Assembly: GCA_035079385.1 (NCBI GenBank)
Contig: JAVHKY010000003.1
Span: forward strand, 14,381,001-14,445,000
DNA length: 64,000 nt
Direction: 5' to 3'
Source of the DNA: Aspidiotus rigidus
Taxonomy: Eukaryota; Arthropoda; Insecta; Hemiptera; Diaspididae
Numbering within the stretch: the first letter of the stretch is position 1; every line of letters starts with the position of its first letter. The notes below the pieces were generated by a model. It saw nothing but the letters and a program-made list of their open reading frames with translations, was not told where the DNA came from and ran no database searches. This document shows, piece by piece, positions 34,923-44,864 of the stretch. Made by a program: the position numbers and the translations under genes.

Positions 34923-37770
34923 TTTTTATTTTCAATTTTAATAAAGTATATATGCAGTACAAATTATAGAGAAATCGAAAACAAGTCAATCCCTGGACTC
35001 CCTCTATATGTAATTTCTCACTCGCCTCAGAATCAGTCTCCCACATTTCATCTATTCCTATCTTTTGTAGGTCTATTCTCTCCTCTTCTCTCGCCAAAAC
35101 GCGTGCAGGTCAGTGACCTCTTTTCGTGCCCCGCTCTTAAAAATGTCCGCCTCTCTCACTCTGTTTGTGTACGTCTTTCATCTTCCCACACGACCTCTGA
35201 CTCTCTACACTTACTTTTACCCTCTACTGTAGTCTCTGATCATTTCTTATTTCTCACCTCAATTTTCACGAACCCTCTACTATTACTTACTTCGAACTGA
35301 AAGCCCTATAAGGGTTGAAAAGCTCGTAAAAAAAAGTATCTGGAACTCATATCCTTCATTAAAAAAATTTCTGAGTCATAACGTTTCAAGTATATATATA
35401 CGTAAGAGCAAAGTTCATACCTCCTCGAATATATAGAATAAAATAAATTTAACGTCGCGCGTTCTGAAAATCATGCTTTACGTACATATTTTTTATTATC
35501 ACCTGCACGCGTTGTATTTTCGGTCTATTAATACACTTACTCTCAAGATTGTTAGAATCATTTTATGCAATAAAGCTGAATTTTATACCTATTCGTGTTA
35601 CGCTGATCTCAAGTTTGCAAACTTTACAGTTTAAAAAAATGTATTAATAGCGTTTTATAACTATTTTTCTCTGAAATGGTACAATTCTATTTTATTTTCC
35701 CCGAAAAACGAAACGTAAATGGCTATAGGAAGGAAATCGCGTACAGCGCGAATTCTCTTCGTTTCGAATCACAGACGTCCTTTTATACATATAATTACGG
35801 TGTTGATATGCGATCGTATAATGAAAATCCCGGATCGAAGTACAAGATTCGAGGAATATTTGATCGAATCCAATACAATTATATAGAAATCTCTTTTGGT
35901 CGTGAAAAAAATAGCGTTTAAATTCGCATGTTTTTGGGAGAAAAAAAAACATATATAAACATTACGAGTGTTTGTAATCATGAAAGATTAGAAAATTTAA
36001 TACCGGTCAAATAACATAGAATTTTCTGCCCACGCGGAGACACCGTGACGTCACCGGCTGACGTCAGGGCTTTTCCTCCAAAAAGGAAAACATTTTGTGG
36101 GCCAGCCGGCTACGCTACGCAGAGGCATCGTGATACCGTATACAACTCATTCGGTTTCTCTATTTCGATGAATGATATCTACGTTCATTCATCAGTATCC
36201 TGGTGAAGGAAGAAGAAGAAAAAAAAAAAAATCGAATCTATTTTACGATAATGTATTGTGTTACTTGCAATAATTCGTCAATTTTGTGTGCATTCAAATT
36301 TTCAACTTCATTCGATTATCAATGATCGATTTAATAATCCTCGCGTATTGGATAAATTTGAATTTTTCTATTAAAATATATACTCGCATATCTAAGATAT
36401 GTGTTTCAAATGCCGATGGAAGCACGCTTTATCCGTGTTCGCAAAGGTAGGTCCGATTGATTTTTTTTCTTTTCGAGTTCACGTCCAGAAGATTGACGGA
36501 AAAAATTTATTCGAGCCTATAAAGCTTTCTTACGTACCTACCATGTAAAATACAATTTCGTGTTCGCAAAAGTATATACCAACTCGATTTCTTTTTTTCA
36601 TGCTTTTGTCCAGAGAATTGTCGCGAAAAATCTATTCGAATCTGCAGATGTACAATATATTTTTCTGGACCGTTTCCCATAAATGTGTATGATGTATAGT
36701 GTGTGCCACATGTAATCTTCTTTCCTACGAATACGAGAGTTTTTTTCGATGAAATCGATGTTATCGCACTCAATTCACCAAAGTTATCGCCATTCGTAGG
36801 ATGTGCACGCCTCAGTTGGGAGTCGTGATATTTATAATCACGCAGAATGCACTTAAGTACATCATTTAGCTTATAAACTAAGCAAGCTACTACGATGAAG
36901 AAAAATTATTCTCACTTTATCAATTCGAACACGAGATTATGATTCATGAAGTTAGTAAGAGGATATTATCGAACGATTCTCGGTAGAATAAATGATATCG
37001 TGTTGTAAATGAGGCAAAATCGACCTCGCCTTCGTCTATATCGCATCTCTCTTCCCGACAAAATACGTAAATCTTTCTCGCGAATGATGAATATTTGTCT
37101 CGTGTAGAACACTTCATTCCCTTTTTCACCCACTCGTTTACAACTTTGTACAAACTCATCCGTTGGCATATTATCATTTGTATATTAAGAAAAGGAAAAG
37201 TTTCGACTTATAATCTCGAGAAAAGTTACTTAATCTCTCAAATTCTCATTCGAATTCTTCATAAACAGTTCCGATGTCTTTTACGTAGGCTACTCGCATC
37301 TATACCCAAAATTTGTGGTGGGTCGTTTGAAATATTTGAAAATGAATCTGTAAGCTTGGAAGTTATACGAAAAATGTCCGGATCGTGCCAAGAGGATTCC
37401 GCGGTAGGAATTAAGTACAAGTTGTGCACTATACCGCGATGTGGCTCTGAAAAAAAAAACCGGGAAGCTCAAATTTTGTGTCGGAAGAAGGAAGCAAGAA
37501 ATTCTCCATAGGTACAGGAAAGATGTTCTTCCACTCGCCTGACTGGGCCAGGATAGGCATCTGATGAGCTAAAACTTCAATGTTCTGTCCAAATTTCAGT
37601 CATCTAGATCAGATATTCTTTTTTTTTTCCTTAAACTTTGAATGAATACTGACGAGTATAGGTACCAATGTAAGTACTGGATGATTGTATAAAAATAAAT
37701 TTCAGTTTATTTACGGCTTTGCCGATGCCGTCTTTATCACATAAAAGAATACAGCGACCGACGTTTTTTT
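34923..37770. other. Unique-looking stretch, no gene recognised
   Basis: The region 35040-35300 is C/T-rich on the plus strand, so the overlapping minus-strand frame is Glu/Arg rich; no domain was identified. Overlapping frames at 35676-35981 occur on both strands and cannot all be real. The frame 37095-37511 (138 codons) is the longest outside repeats, with no recognisable domain or signal peptide. A pair of CRE-like palindromes is listed separately. Confidence 0.45.
36046..36066. promoter_or_regulatory. Two TGACGTCA (CRE-type) palindromes, 13 bp apart
   Basis: TGACGTCA at 36046-36053 and 36059-36066, in a locally GC-richer stretch (CACCG...CGGC). These match the full CREB/ATF consensus. 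No gene is evident nearby. Confidence 0.4.
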
Positions 37771-38528
37771 AGCGGGGAACCCGCTATCCATTTTGTTAGG
37801 AGATTACATCCTCAGAAAACGTCCGCGTCCGCGAAGTTAGTAACCTAAGGTTAGGTTAGGTTACGGGACTTAGAAGAATTTCGAGTCTCGAGCTATATAT
37901 GATAGGAGGGGGACTTGGAAGAATTTCAAGTCTCGAGCTATATACAATGGGGGGGGGGGGGGGACTTGAAAGAATTTTGACTTTCGAGCTACCGTCCGCC
38001 GTCCGCCGCCCAACCAAAAACTTAGAAGAATTTCGAGTCTCGAGCTATATATGATAGAAGGGGGACTTAGAAGAATTTCAAATCTCGAGCTATATATAAT
38101 AGGGGGGGGGGACTTGGAAGAATTTTGACTTTCGAGCTACCGTCCGCCGTCCGCCGTCCAACCAAAAACTTGGAAAAATTTTGAGACTCGAGCTATATAT
38201 GATAGAAGGGGGACTTGGAAGAATTTCAAGTCTTGAGATATATATGATAGGAGGGGGACTTAGAAGATTTAGAAGAATTTCGAGCTTCGAACTATATATG
38301 ATAGGAGGGGGACTTGGAAGAATTGTGACTTCCGAGCTATATATGATAGAAGGGGGACTTAGAAGAATTTCGACTCTCGAGCTATATATGATAGGAGGGA
38401 ATGTAGAATGATAATTTCGATTTGAATTATATGACAAGATCATCAACTCATTTCCACACCACCTGAGAGGTCGAGTTAAGGAATTGCGGGTTCCCCGCTG
38501 CCATTGCAACGTCTGCAATGGCTTCTAA
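37771..38528 (+). mobile_element. HINE/Helentron-like element, copy C
   Basis: AGCGGGGAACCCGC at 37771; the 3' subterminal repeat, hairpin and TTCTAA end at 38528. Flanks are T-runs. The core has 45-bp-type units, the CTACCGTCCGCC higher-order block twice, and long G-runs near 37950-37962 and 38103-38111. GGTTAGGTTAGGTTAC lies near 37850. Confidence 0.85.
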
Positions 38529-38843
38529 TTTTTTTTTTTTTTTTGGTATTGTAAAAGGTACATAAAAACGCTCTGAGCATCAAGCTCTAATACTAGGGTA
38601 AGGGACTTGGGAAAATGTTAACTCTATTGTGCTACACAGAGAGGGGCGGGGAAAAACTTGATCGTCAAAGGAGCTGGACTTGGAAGAATTTTGAATTCAT
38701 GCTATACACGACAAGAAGAAAACTCAGATTCTCAATAACAAAACCCAATTTGTACCAGGAACTCATTATTCGGAAATACAGCTTCCCTTGAAGCGTTCTG
38801 TGTATTTGGTAGCTTTGCTACTCGCAGATAGAATGCGTAGTCA
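38529..38843. repeat. Degraded minisatellite remnants
   Basis: TTAGGGACTTGGGAAAATG and GGACTTGGAAGAATTTTGAATTCATGCTATAC near 38597-38705 are diverged HINE units just outside copy C. The remainder is featureless. Confidence 0.45.
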
Positions 38844-39060
38844 TCTGAATATCATAGAAAGCAGAAAGTTTGTCTGTCTGTCCTCTCATAACTTGGAAAC
38901 CGCTAAATCTAGGTACTGACTTAAAATTTTTGTATCATATTTTTGTTATTGAGGAAAACCTTTTGAGCCATAGATGAAAATGTTAGCTTCCATAGAATGA
39001 TATTCTTATTAAGAATTATGCCCTGGCTGTAGGCATCAGTTGATATAAAGTAGGGCAGAG
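38844..39060 (+). mobile_element. Helitron 5' end, related to the element at 53787
   Basis: After an A, the sequence TCTGAATATCATAGAAAGCAG continues with AAAGTTTGTCTGTCTGTCC and TAACTTGGAAACCGCT. The element at 53787 has TCTAATGTATAAAGCGG and the same continuation. Similarity extends through TGAAAATGTTAGCTTCCATAGAA to about 39040. No hairpin plus CTRR end was found downstream, so it is probably truncated. Confidence 0.65.
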
Positions 39061-39917
39061 AGAGAGAAGAAGAAGATAAGGAATCATCTGCACCAAAGGC
39101 AATGTTATTTGTCCAGCGCATGCGCAGCGACGCAAGATCAACATCCTCAGTTCCTCTCTAATTGTTGTTTTGTTTTGGTTCGAACTCTGAAGTAAAAATG
39201 TAAACTAGTGAGATCAGGATAGGATTTATGTATAACTATATTGAAATGTCCGTTAATATCGATAGAATTCTTGATCTGATCCAGCTTTTTCTTTTGCGAA
39301 TCGTGAAATTTGGAACAGTGTGCAATCAGCATGAAAGATTTCATGAAAATGCGTATAGGAAACAACGCATTTGCTAGCTCTCAACGGTACTGCAAGCGAG
39401 TGGGAAGCACAAGCTCGGGTGTCCCATGCTATCTTCCCGGACTTATTCAACCAACAACATCGGATGTCTCTCAAAACACAAGCCCGTGCCAATGCCGTAG
39501 CTAGTGAGCCGATAGCATACTGTATGTGGTTAGTCATACATTATACACCAAAATTTAGACTATATAGGCTGTGACCTTTTTCATCGAGTTATGAACCTAG
39601 TGTGGCTGACTATGTGATAAGCTTGTCTACCAGTATTACACTAACGAAGTTGAATAAGGAGTGCAGGTTTCCTAGCTGTCTTATGTGAGTTCCGTTTTCC
39701 ACACGTATGGGTCCGAAGACTGGGGGGGTTATTCTGAAATTTGCGTCACGAAATCGCGAGAAAGAAATTACGTCACAAGCTGGTGACGCCATAGGGACTT
39801 GCAAAAATTTCGATCAGTATCTCTAGCCTTCATTATACCTGGCGAAAGGCCGAGGATAGCCTTTATTAAACTAGATCTGACACAGGCCTAACACACAGTG
39901 TACTAGGATAACCTGTT
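39061..39917. other. Non-coding stretch with one NRF-1-like palindrome
   Basis: AGCGCATGCGCA at 39115-39126 is close to the NRF-1 consensus. Frames at 39253-39574 overlap on both strands and show no domain. Positions 39770-39830 recall degraded TE sequence. Confidence 0.4.
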
Positions 39918-39969
39918 ATATATTGAATCCCTTCTCACGACTAGCTGATGGAGTCTCAAAGACCCTACG

Positions 39970-41480
39970 TCAACGTTACAGTCAAAGAACAACGATCTAG
40001 TGAAGAGGATGAAAAATGTAGGTTTGATTGATGAAAAATTAAAGGACCATTTAACTCGGTATGATTGTCTTCCTCCAAAAATCTATGGACTTCCGAAAAT
40101 TCACAAGCCAGTCATACCACTTCAACCTATTGTATCATGTATAAAGTCACCTACTACTTCTTGTCACAATTCATATTATCTAATGTCATCCAAAATATCA
40201 GTGACGATACCAAAAATGTTCGTTCATCAAGAGATCTGAAAGAGAGAATAAGTGATTTGATCCTAGGGGAGGAGGTGATCATGGTATCGTTTGTTGCGGT
40301 TTCACTATTTACCGACATCTCCAATAAATTGGTCATCGATATACTTGGGAAAAGATGGACAGAACTTAAAAATTATTGGTTCCCATAGCAAAAAGCTCTG
40401 TTTTTTGAAATTCTCGAGTTCTGTTTAAATAGTGGCTACCTCCAATATGACAACAAGATTTACTCTCAAATAAACGGCGCGGCGTGGCTATGGGAAGCCC
40501 GCTGTCTCCTATTGTCGTAGAGATTGTACTAGACGACCTATTCATCAGCTTTGAGCAAAGATTTGGTGCTTCAATTAAATTTATGAAAAAATATGTAGAC
40601 GACACCTTAATTTTTATTGACCATTCTATTTTTGGCCACCTTTTTGACTCTCTAAATAATTACCATAACGACATAAAATTCACTTTTGAAAAAGAACAGA
40701 ATAATAATAATATTAACTTTTTAGATTTATCCATTATCAGAAACCCTAATAGATTAAGATTTCGACACTATTCTAAGCCGACTAATACTAATAGAATGGT
40801 ACATTTTTACTCGAATCAACCTTATATACAAAAATTCAATACTGCAGTTAACATACGTGATAATTATTTTTCTTTATCTGATGATGTTTTCAAAGCCGAG
40901 ATTACTCAGGAATTGAAAACTATGTTTAAAGATAATGGCTATCCTAATCAATATCAATCGTGTTCTCAATTTTAGACGCATAAAAAAACAATGTGACCCT
41001 CAAAAACCAAAATTTTTCTCATTACCCTACATTGGCAATAGCAGTAAAATCATAAGAAATTACCTTTGTAAGCTTGACCCTAGTATTAAGATCGCCTTTA
41101 GTAATTATGTAAAACATTTTTCAAAAACTAAAGGTAAGGTCCCTACGAAGAAGAATTCTGATGTAGTCTACAGCATTCCATGCTCGGGATGTAATAATGT
41201 ATATATAGGAGAGACTAAACAAACGTTGCATAATCGTATTTTAAAACATAAATCTGATATTAGATTAAGAAATGAGTGGACTGGTTTAGCTCATCATACC
41301 TACAATGAGGGTCATACTTTTAAGTTTGAAGAAGCTTCTATTCTATGTTTTGAGTCAAACGACCAGAAGAGGAAAATCTTGGAAGTGATAAATATTATTA
41401 AGTACAAAAAGAATGTAAATTTGAACGTGTACACTGAGGTCTGTCGTCACTTACTCATCCTCGGTCTTATCTTTTTCTAG
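39970..41480 (+). pseudogene. Penelope-like reverse transcriptase / GIY-YIG endonuclease relic
   Basis: Pieces in three frames are collinear. 40000-40239 has LPPKIYGLPKIHK (40069-40107) and PIVSCIKSPT, the Penelope RT signature. 40150-40388 has MVSFVAVSLFTDI; the motif-A Asp expected as SFDV is Val (codon at 40293). A TAG stop is at 40386. After a further shift near 40480, MGSPLSPIVVEIV (motif B) and YVDD (40592-40603, motif C) are intact. From about 40950 a third frame carries VVYSIPCSGCNNVYIGET (41163-41216), the GIY-YIG core with paired Cys, then Arg, His and a Glu in FKFEEA, ending at 41480. It has at least three frameshifts, one stop and a lost catalytic Asp: dead. The amino-terminal part is missing. 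Confidence 0.93.
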
Positions 41481-41511
41481 TTTTTCTTTGTACGATACAT
41501 CGTATTTTAAT

Positions 41512-41550
41512 TCAGTCTGAAAATGCTACCAATGGTAGCGAAACGTAACT
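41512..41550 (+). ncRNA. Degenerate hammerhead-like fold in the Penelope-like 3' tail
   Basis: Stem I CAGT/ACTG encloses CTGAAAA (expected CTGATGA), one extra base, stem II GCTACC/GGTAGC around AAT, then GAAACGTA. The fold is preserved, but two core positions differ from consensus, including the catalytic G8, so it is probably inactive. Confidence 0.5.
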
Positions 41551-41610
41551 GTTCCTTCATGCAAATAAACTATAAGTGATAGCAAAGCCGTTTTTATTAT
41601 ACTATACTGT

Positions 41611-41754
41611 AATTGTGACCTGATTCAAAGGAGAGGCAGTAAGCGTCCAAACATCAATCCGAAGATAGGGCTCTTTCCCAAGATGCAGGAAGACCCATAT
41701 CTCCAGATTGATATTTGGACGCTTACAGCCTTTCCTTTGAATCAGGTCACAATT
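41611..41754. repeat. Foldback hairpin, arms about 49 bp
   Basis: The left arm 41611-41659 (AATTGTGACCTGATTCAAAG...) and the right arm 41706-41754 are near-perfect complements around a 46-base loop. It lies directly after the Penelope-like tail. It could be a small foldback MITE or a hairpin-RNA source. Confidence 0.82.
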
Positions 41755-42599
41755 TTTGTCTATCACGGAAAAACGTTTCCAATTGTTAGAATCATTAGCA
41801 TTACCGTTTTGAGCTGAGCGACACTTTCGTCTAGTTCTCTTTCTCCTCGGAGTATATCTGATAAGAGAGAGAAGAGAGGGGATTTGAAAAAATTTCGAAT
41901 TTTGAACAATATATGATAGGAGGGGAATTTATAAAAATCCGATCTTTCAGTTGGGAGGGGACATACATTTCGACTCTCGAGCTTTATTTGAACTTGGAAA
42001 AACTCAGACACTTGAGCAATATAAGGTAGGAAGTGATTTTGGAAAAGTCCAAGTTTCGAGCTGGAGGAGGACTTGAAAAAATGTTGATTCTCGAGCTATA
42101 AAATTAATTCGCTCTTGCATGTTACGGTGCATTTTAGTTAAAAATAAATAATAATTATGAAAAATATTTTTAACTCTTGAATTATTTATTTGGTAAACGG
42201 TACCTTTCCCGCAAGTACGAGAAAATAAGCGAACGTTTTCGGTAAACATGCTACTAACGCGCTTCGATATAAACTGAAAATTTCTGAAAATTACAACCAC
42301 TGGGAGGTCAACACAATTACAAGATGGGATCAGGTACGGATTACGTATTCGATATTCAATAATTCACATTCGGGAACGTATTGGTTTATGACGACGTCAT
42401 CTTTGTTACGATATTTAAGCCGTAGAATTCCGAGAGCGATTGGTTTTCGGGAGGAATTTTTAGGAGGCAGTAATTCGAGTAGAGGAATTTTTTAGAAGAG
42501 ATTTAAGTAGTCTGTCCTGAAATTGGCGTGCGCCTGCTTCATTAGATCTGTCTTATGGTGGATTGCTGGAGCCAGAGGAAGAAAGTACGTTGGAGAGAA
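41755..42599. other. Degraded minisatellite remnants, otherwise nothing recognised
   Basis: At about 41875-42095 there are worn copies of the HINE unit (AATATATGATAGGAGGGGAATT, GACTCTCGAGC). The rest is AT-rich and without genes. Confidence 0.45.
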
Positions 42600-42930
42600 G
42601 ATTGACGAAACGATGGGTTTCATTGGATATTCAATGCAGTTTCGTGAATTCGTCTAAGCGTGGAGGTTGAAGATCAGGCAAGAGGATTGACTTCCTTAAG
42701 AGTTTTTTAGTGAAGACTTCTTTGCTCCCGTTGGTTGCCGCACGTTTCCGATGTACTGCCGAGTAATTGACATTCTCATCTACCTTAGCTTTGCTTGATT
42801 CGAGTGGTTCCATCATTTTCTCGTAATTGGTCGTCCAGTTCATTATTGTAACCGTGTCCCCCTTGTCCGCTTTCATTTCGACTACTTCTTTAGTCACTTT
42901 CGTTACTTCGTATGCGTACGTCCCACCTGC
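42600..42930 (-). pseudogene. Second Penelope-like RT fragment (amino-terminal part)
   Basis: The minus-strand translation from about 42925 reads MKADKGDTVTIMNW, NYEKMMEPL and, after about 55 residues, PPRLDEFTKLH. Penelope-type RTs have KADKGNxVVIM followed about 70-90 residues later by PPRxYGLPKIHK, so order and spacing fit. A stop follows KLH (42631) and homology then fades. It carries none of the catalytic Asp motifs. It is on the opposite strand to the 40-41.5 kb relic and does not overlap its coding content, so it is a separate insertion. Confidence 0.72.
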
Positions 42931-43432
42931 GAGATGTGTACCGTTTATTAAATAAATAATTGAAAAGTTATAAAATATTTTTATTTATATTATTTTCAAC
43001 TTTCGAGCTATATTACTTGGACTCGGAAAAATGTTGACTTTCGATCACCGAGATTTTTTCCAAGTCCCTTTAATCTCAAATGGGGCTAGGTTCCCGGTCA
43101 GCGGACGGGGAACACCAAACATTTTTCGCGAAATAATCCATAGGTTCCTTGTTATTAAGCCGTGACCAATACAGTAGGGACTACGAAAAATTTCAAGTGC
43201 TGAACTAATAATATGATCTAGTAACTCTAAAACATAGTTTTCTATGAACTCGTAAGCTGGTCTGACATTTCAACCCGGCTGATGACGCCATCGCTATTTC
43301 ACAAGGTAACCTAGAGTAAAATCGTAAAAAGGACTCAAAAGTTCATCAGCTAGTTACCTCAACATACTTCAAATATGTGTATTTATACTAGAAACTATAG
43401 ACTGAGGGATTTAGTCTGCCTGATGAAGTCAA
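42931..43432. other. Spacer with worn repeat traces
   Basis: TTTTCAACTTTCGAGCTATATTACTTGG near 42995 is a worn minisatellite unit. GGGCTAGGTTCCCGG...GGACGGGGAACACC (43084-43114) looks like two back-to-back HINE-like ends. Nothing else was recognised. Confidence 0.4.
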
Positions 43433-44103
43433 CAGTGGTTCTCAAACTGCGGAAAAGAAATACATAGTTTGATCGAGCACTTATCATCAGAGCCCGGATT
43501 TTCCGGCACTAAAAATGAAAAGTTTCGGCACTTAATGTTGCATTTTCGGCATTATTCGGCATTTAAAAAAAAACAATACGTTTTCAGTGCTTTTACAGAT
43601 TCACGATCAGAATTATTTAATTTGCGACCAAAATTACGCGTTTTTGACCAAAATGAACGATTTTTGGTGATTAAACTCATCAATAAAAGATCCTAGCAAT
43701 TTTTCAACCAAAATTTTTAATTTTTCAACTTTCAACTGAAAATAATATTTTCAAAAAAACTGTCCAATCGTTATCAAAATTGAGCGAAACTAGGCAAATT
43801 TTGTTCCAAGTTTCATAATTTTAGACGATATTAAACAAAATGGATATTTTCGGCATTATTCGGCTTTAAGCCCCGCTTTCGGCATTTATTCCATTTTCGT
43901 CAATTTCCGGAGAATGAATTTCTTTCCCCAGCCTCTACTATTCACAATACGTTCAGACGCACTAAAATGATTCGTCAAATGCCGAGGAATCCGGTCTCAA
44001 TTATTTGATGAATAAACCGAAAATAATTTTTTTGTGAGGAGACTGTGGAAAAGCGGCAGGCTATTGGCAGGGTCCATAGCCTCCAAAACTTTGAAAACCA
44101 CTG
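43433..44103. mobile_element. hAT-type element with an inner hAT-like unit
   Basis: Outer ends CAGTGGTTCTCAAACT (43433) and TTTGAAAACCACTG (ending 44103) are the widespread hAT terminus CAGTGGTTCTCAAA. Within it, CAGAGCCCGGATTTTCCGGCA (43488) faces TGCCGAGGAATCCGGTCTC (ending 43998), a second inverted pair like those at 18727 and 52697. The flanks give no convincing 8-bp duplication for either, so the boundaries rest on termini alone. Frame 43469-43696 and the minus frame 44208-43975 are not transposase. Confidence 0.65.
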
Positions 44104-44864
44104 CTCTAGAAACAGGCCAGGCTTGGAAACGCCATGATCCGATGTTTTTCTATGAAGGGAAAAAATTCTATTCTGTTTTCGATTATTGAAGTACACTTTC
44201 AGAGACATCCTTCATTATGATATCCACAAGAAAAGTCGATCTTGCTTACGCTGCTGTGTGAGTATTTTTTTTCAGCGGGGAACGAGCTATCTCTTTGTTC
44301 GGGGTAATTTTCAGGAAATTTCCGCGTCCGACTTTGATGACATTTTTCGTCCTTTTTCCCGCTATTTTGGTATCAGAAGTGGGACTTGGAAAAATTGTGA
44401 CTTCCGAGCTGTATAGGAGGGGGGCTTATTTTTAGCATCTTATATGCTTCTAAGATTGGGACTACTCTTGCAGAAACCGTCATAAACAAGTTTTTAGGAT
44501 GGGGCTGGCTACTCCTGCAAAAATCGTTACAAAAAAGCGTGACAAAAAATCGTCACGGTATTTTTTATCGCCTGATGACGTCGATTAATAACCTTAATTT
44601 ACTTTAAGAACTTGAAAAACGACGACTTCCTCAACGAGATTGAACGAGGATCGCCGGGGACCTGTTCTATGAGTCAAATTGGTTATTTCATTATAACACC
44701 CGCAATTTTCATCATACAAGGTATTAGTCCTGATATGGTGGGGTTGTTAGGTTGCTTGAAAAGTGTTCTTCTTTGAGTAGCATAATTTTTATTGTGGCAT
44801 GTTGAGTTGTATTTTGTTTGATGTTCCTAAAGGATTCTTGGACCTGCTACCCAAAGAGAAAAAA
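44104..44864. mobile_element. Spacer with a HINE-like 5' fragment and a family-2 3' end
   Basis: AGCGGGGAACGAGCTATC at 44274, then TTTTCAGGAAATTTCCGCGTCCG and GGGACTTGGAAAAATTGTGACTTCCGAGCTGTATA, is a truncated HINE 5' end. At 44620-44690, CTTCCTCAACGAGATTGAACGAGG and CGGGGACCTGTTCTATGAG form a family-2 3' end in reverse orientation. No genes. Confidence 0.5.

Larger units (their letters stand above)
39918..41600 (+). mobile_element. 5'-truncated, decayed Penelope-like element
   Basis: The element contains an RT-GIY-YIG relic (39970-41480) followed by a short 3' tail with a hammerhead-like fold (41512-41550) and AATAAACTATAAGTG before the next unrelated sequence. Positions 39918-39961 also occur, inverted, at 20901-20943. 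No target duplication could be fixed. The RT plus GIY-YIG order is specific to endonuclease-containing Penelope-like retroelements. Confidence 0.85.

Noticed and set aside
37095..37511. 138-codon plus-strand frame outside repeats
   Set aside because: No domain, signal or conserved motif. A chance frame of this length is plausible in 64 kb, and an overlapping minus frame exists.
43488..44000. Independent hAT insertion with its own 8-bp duplication
   Set aside because: The ends pair, but the flanks (CTTATCAT against TTATTTGA) do not match well enough to claim a duplication.
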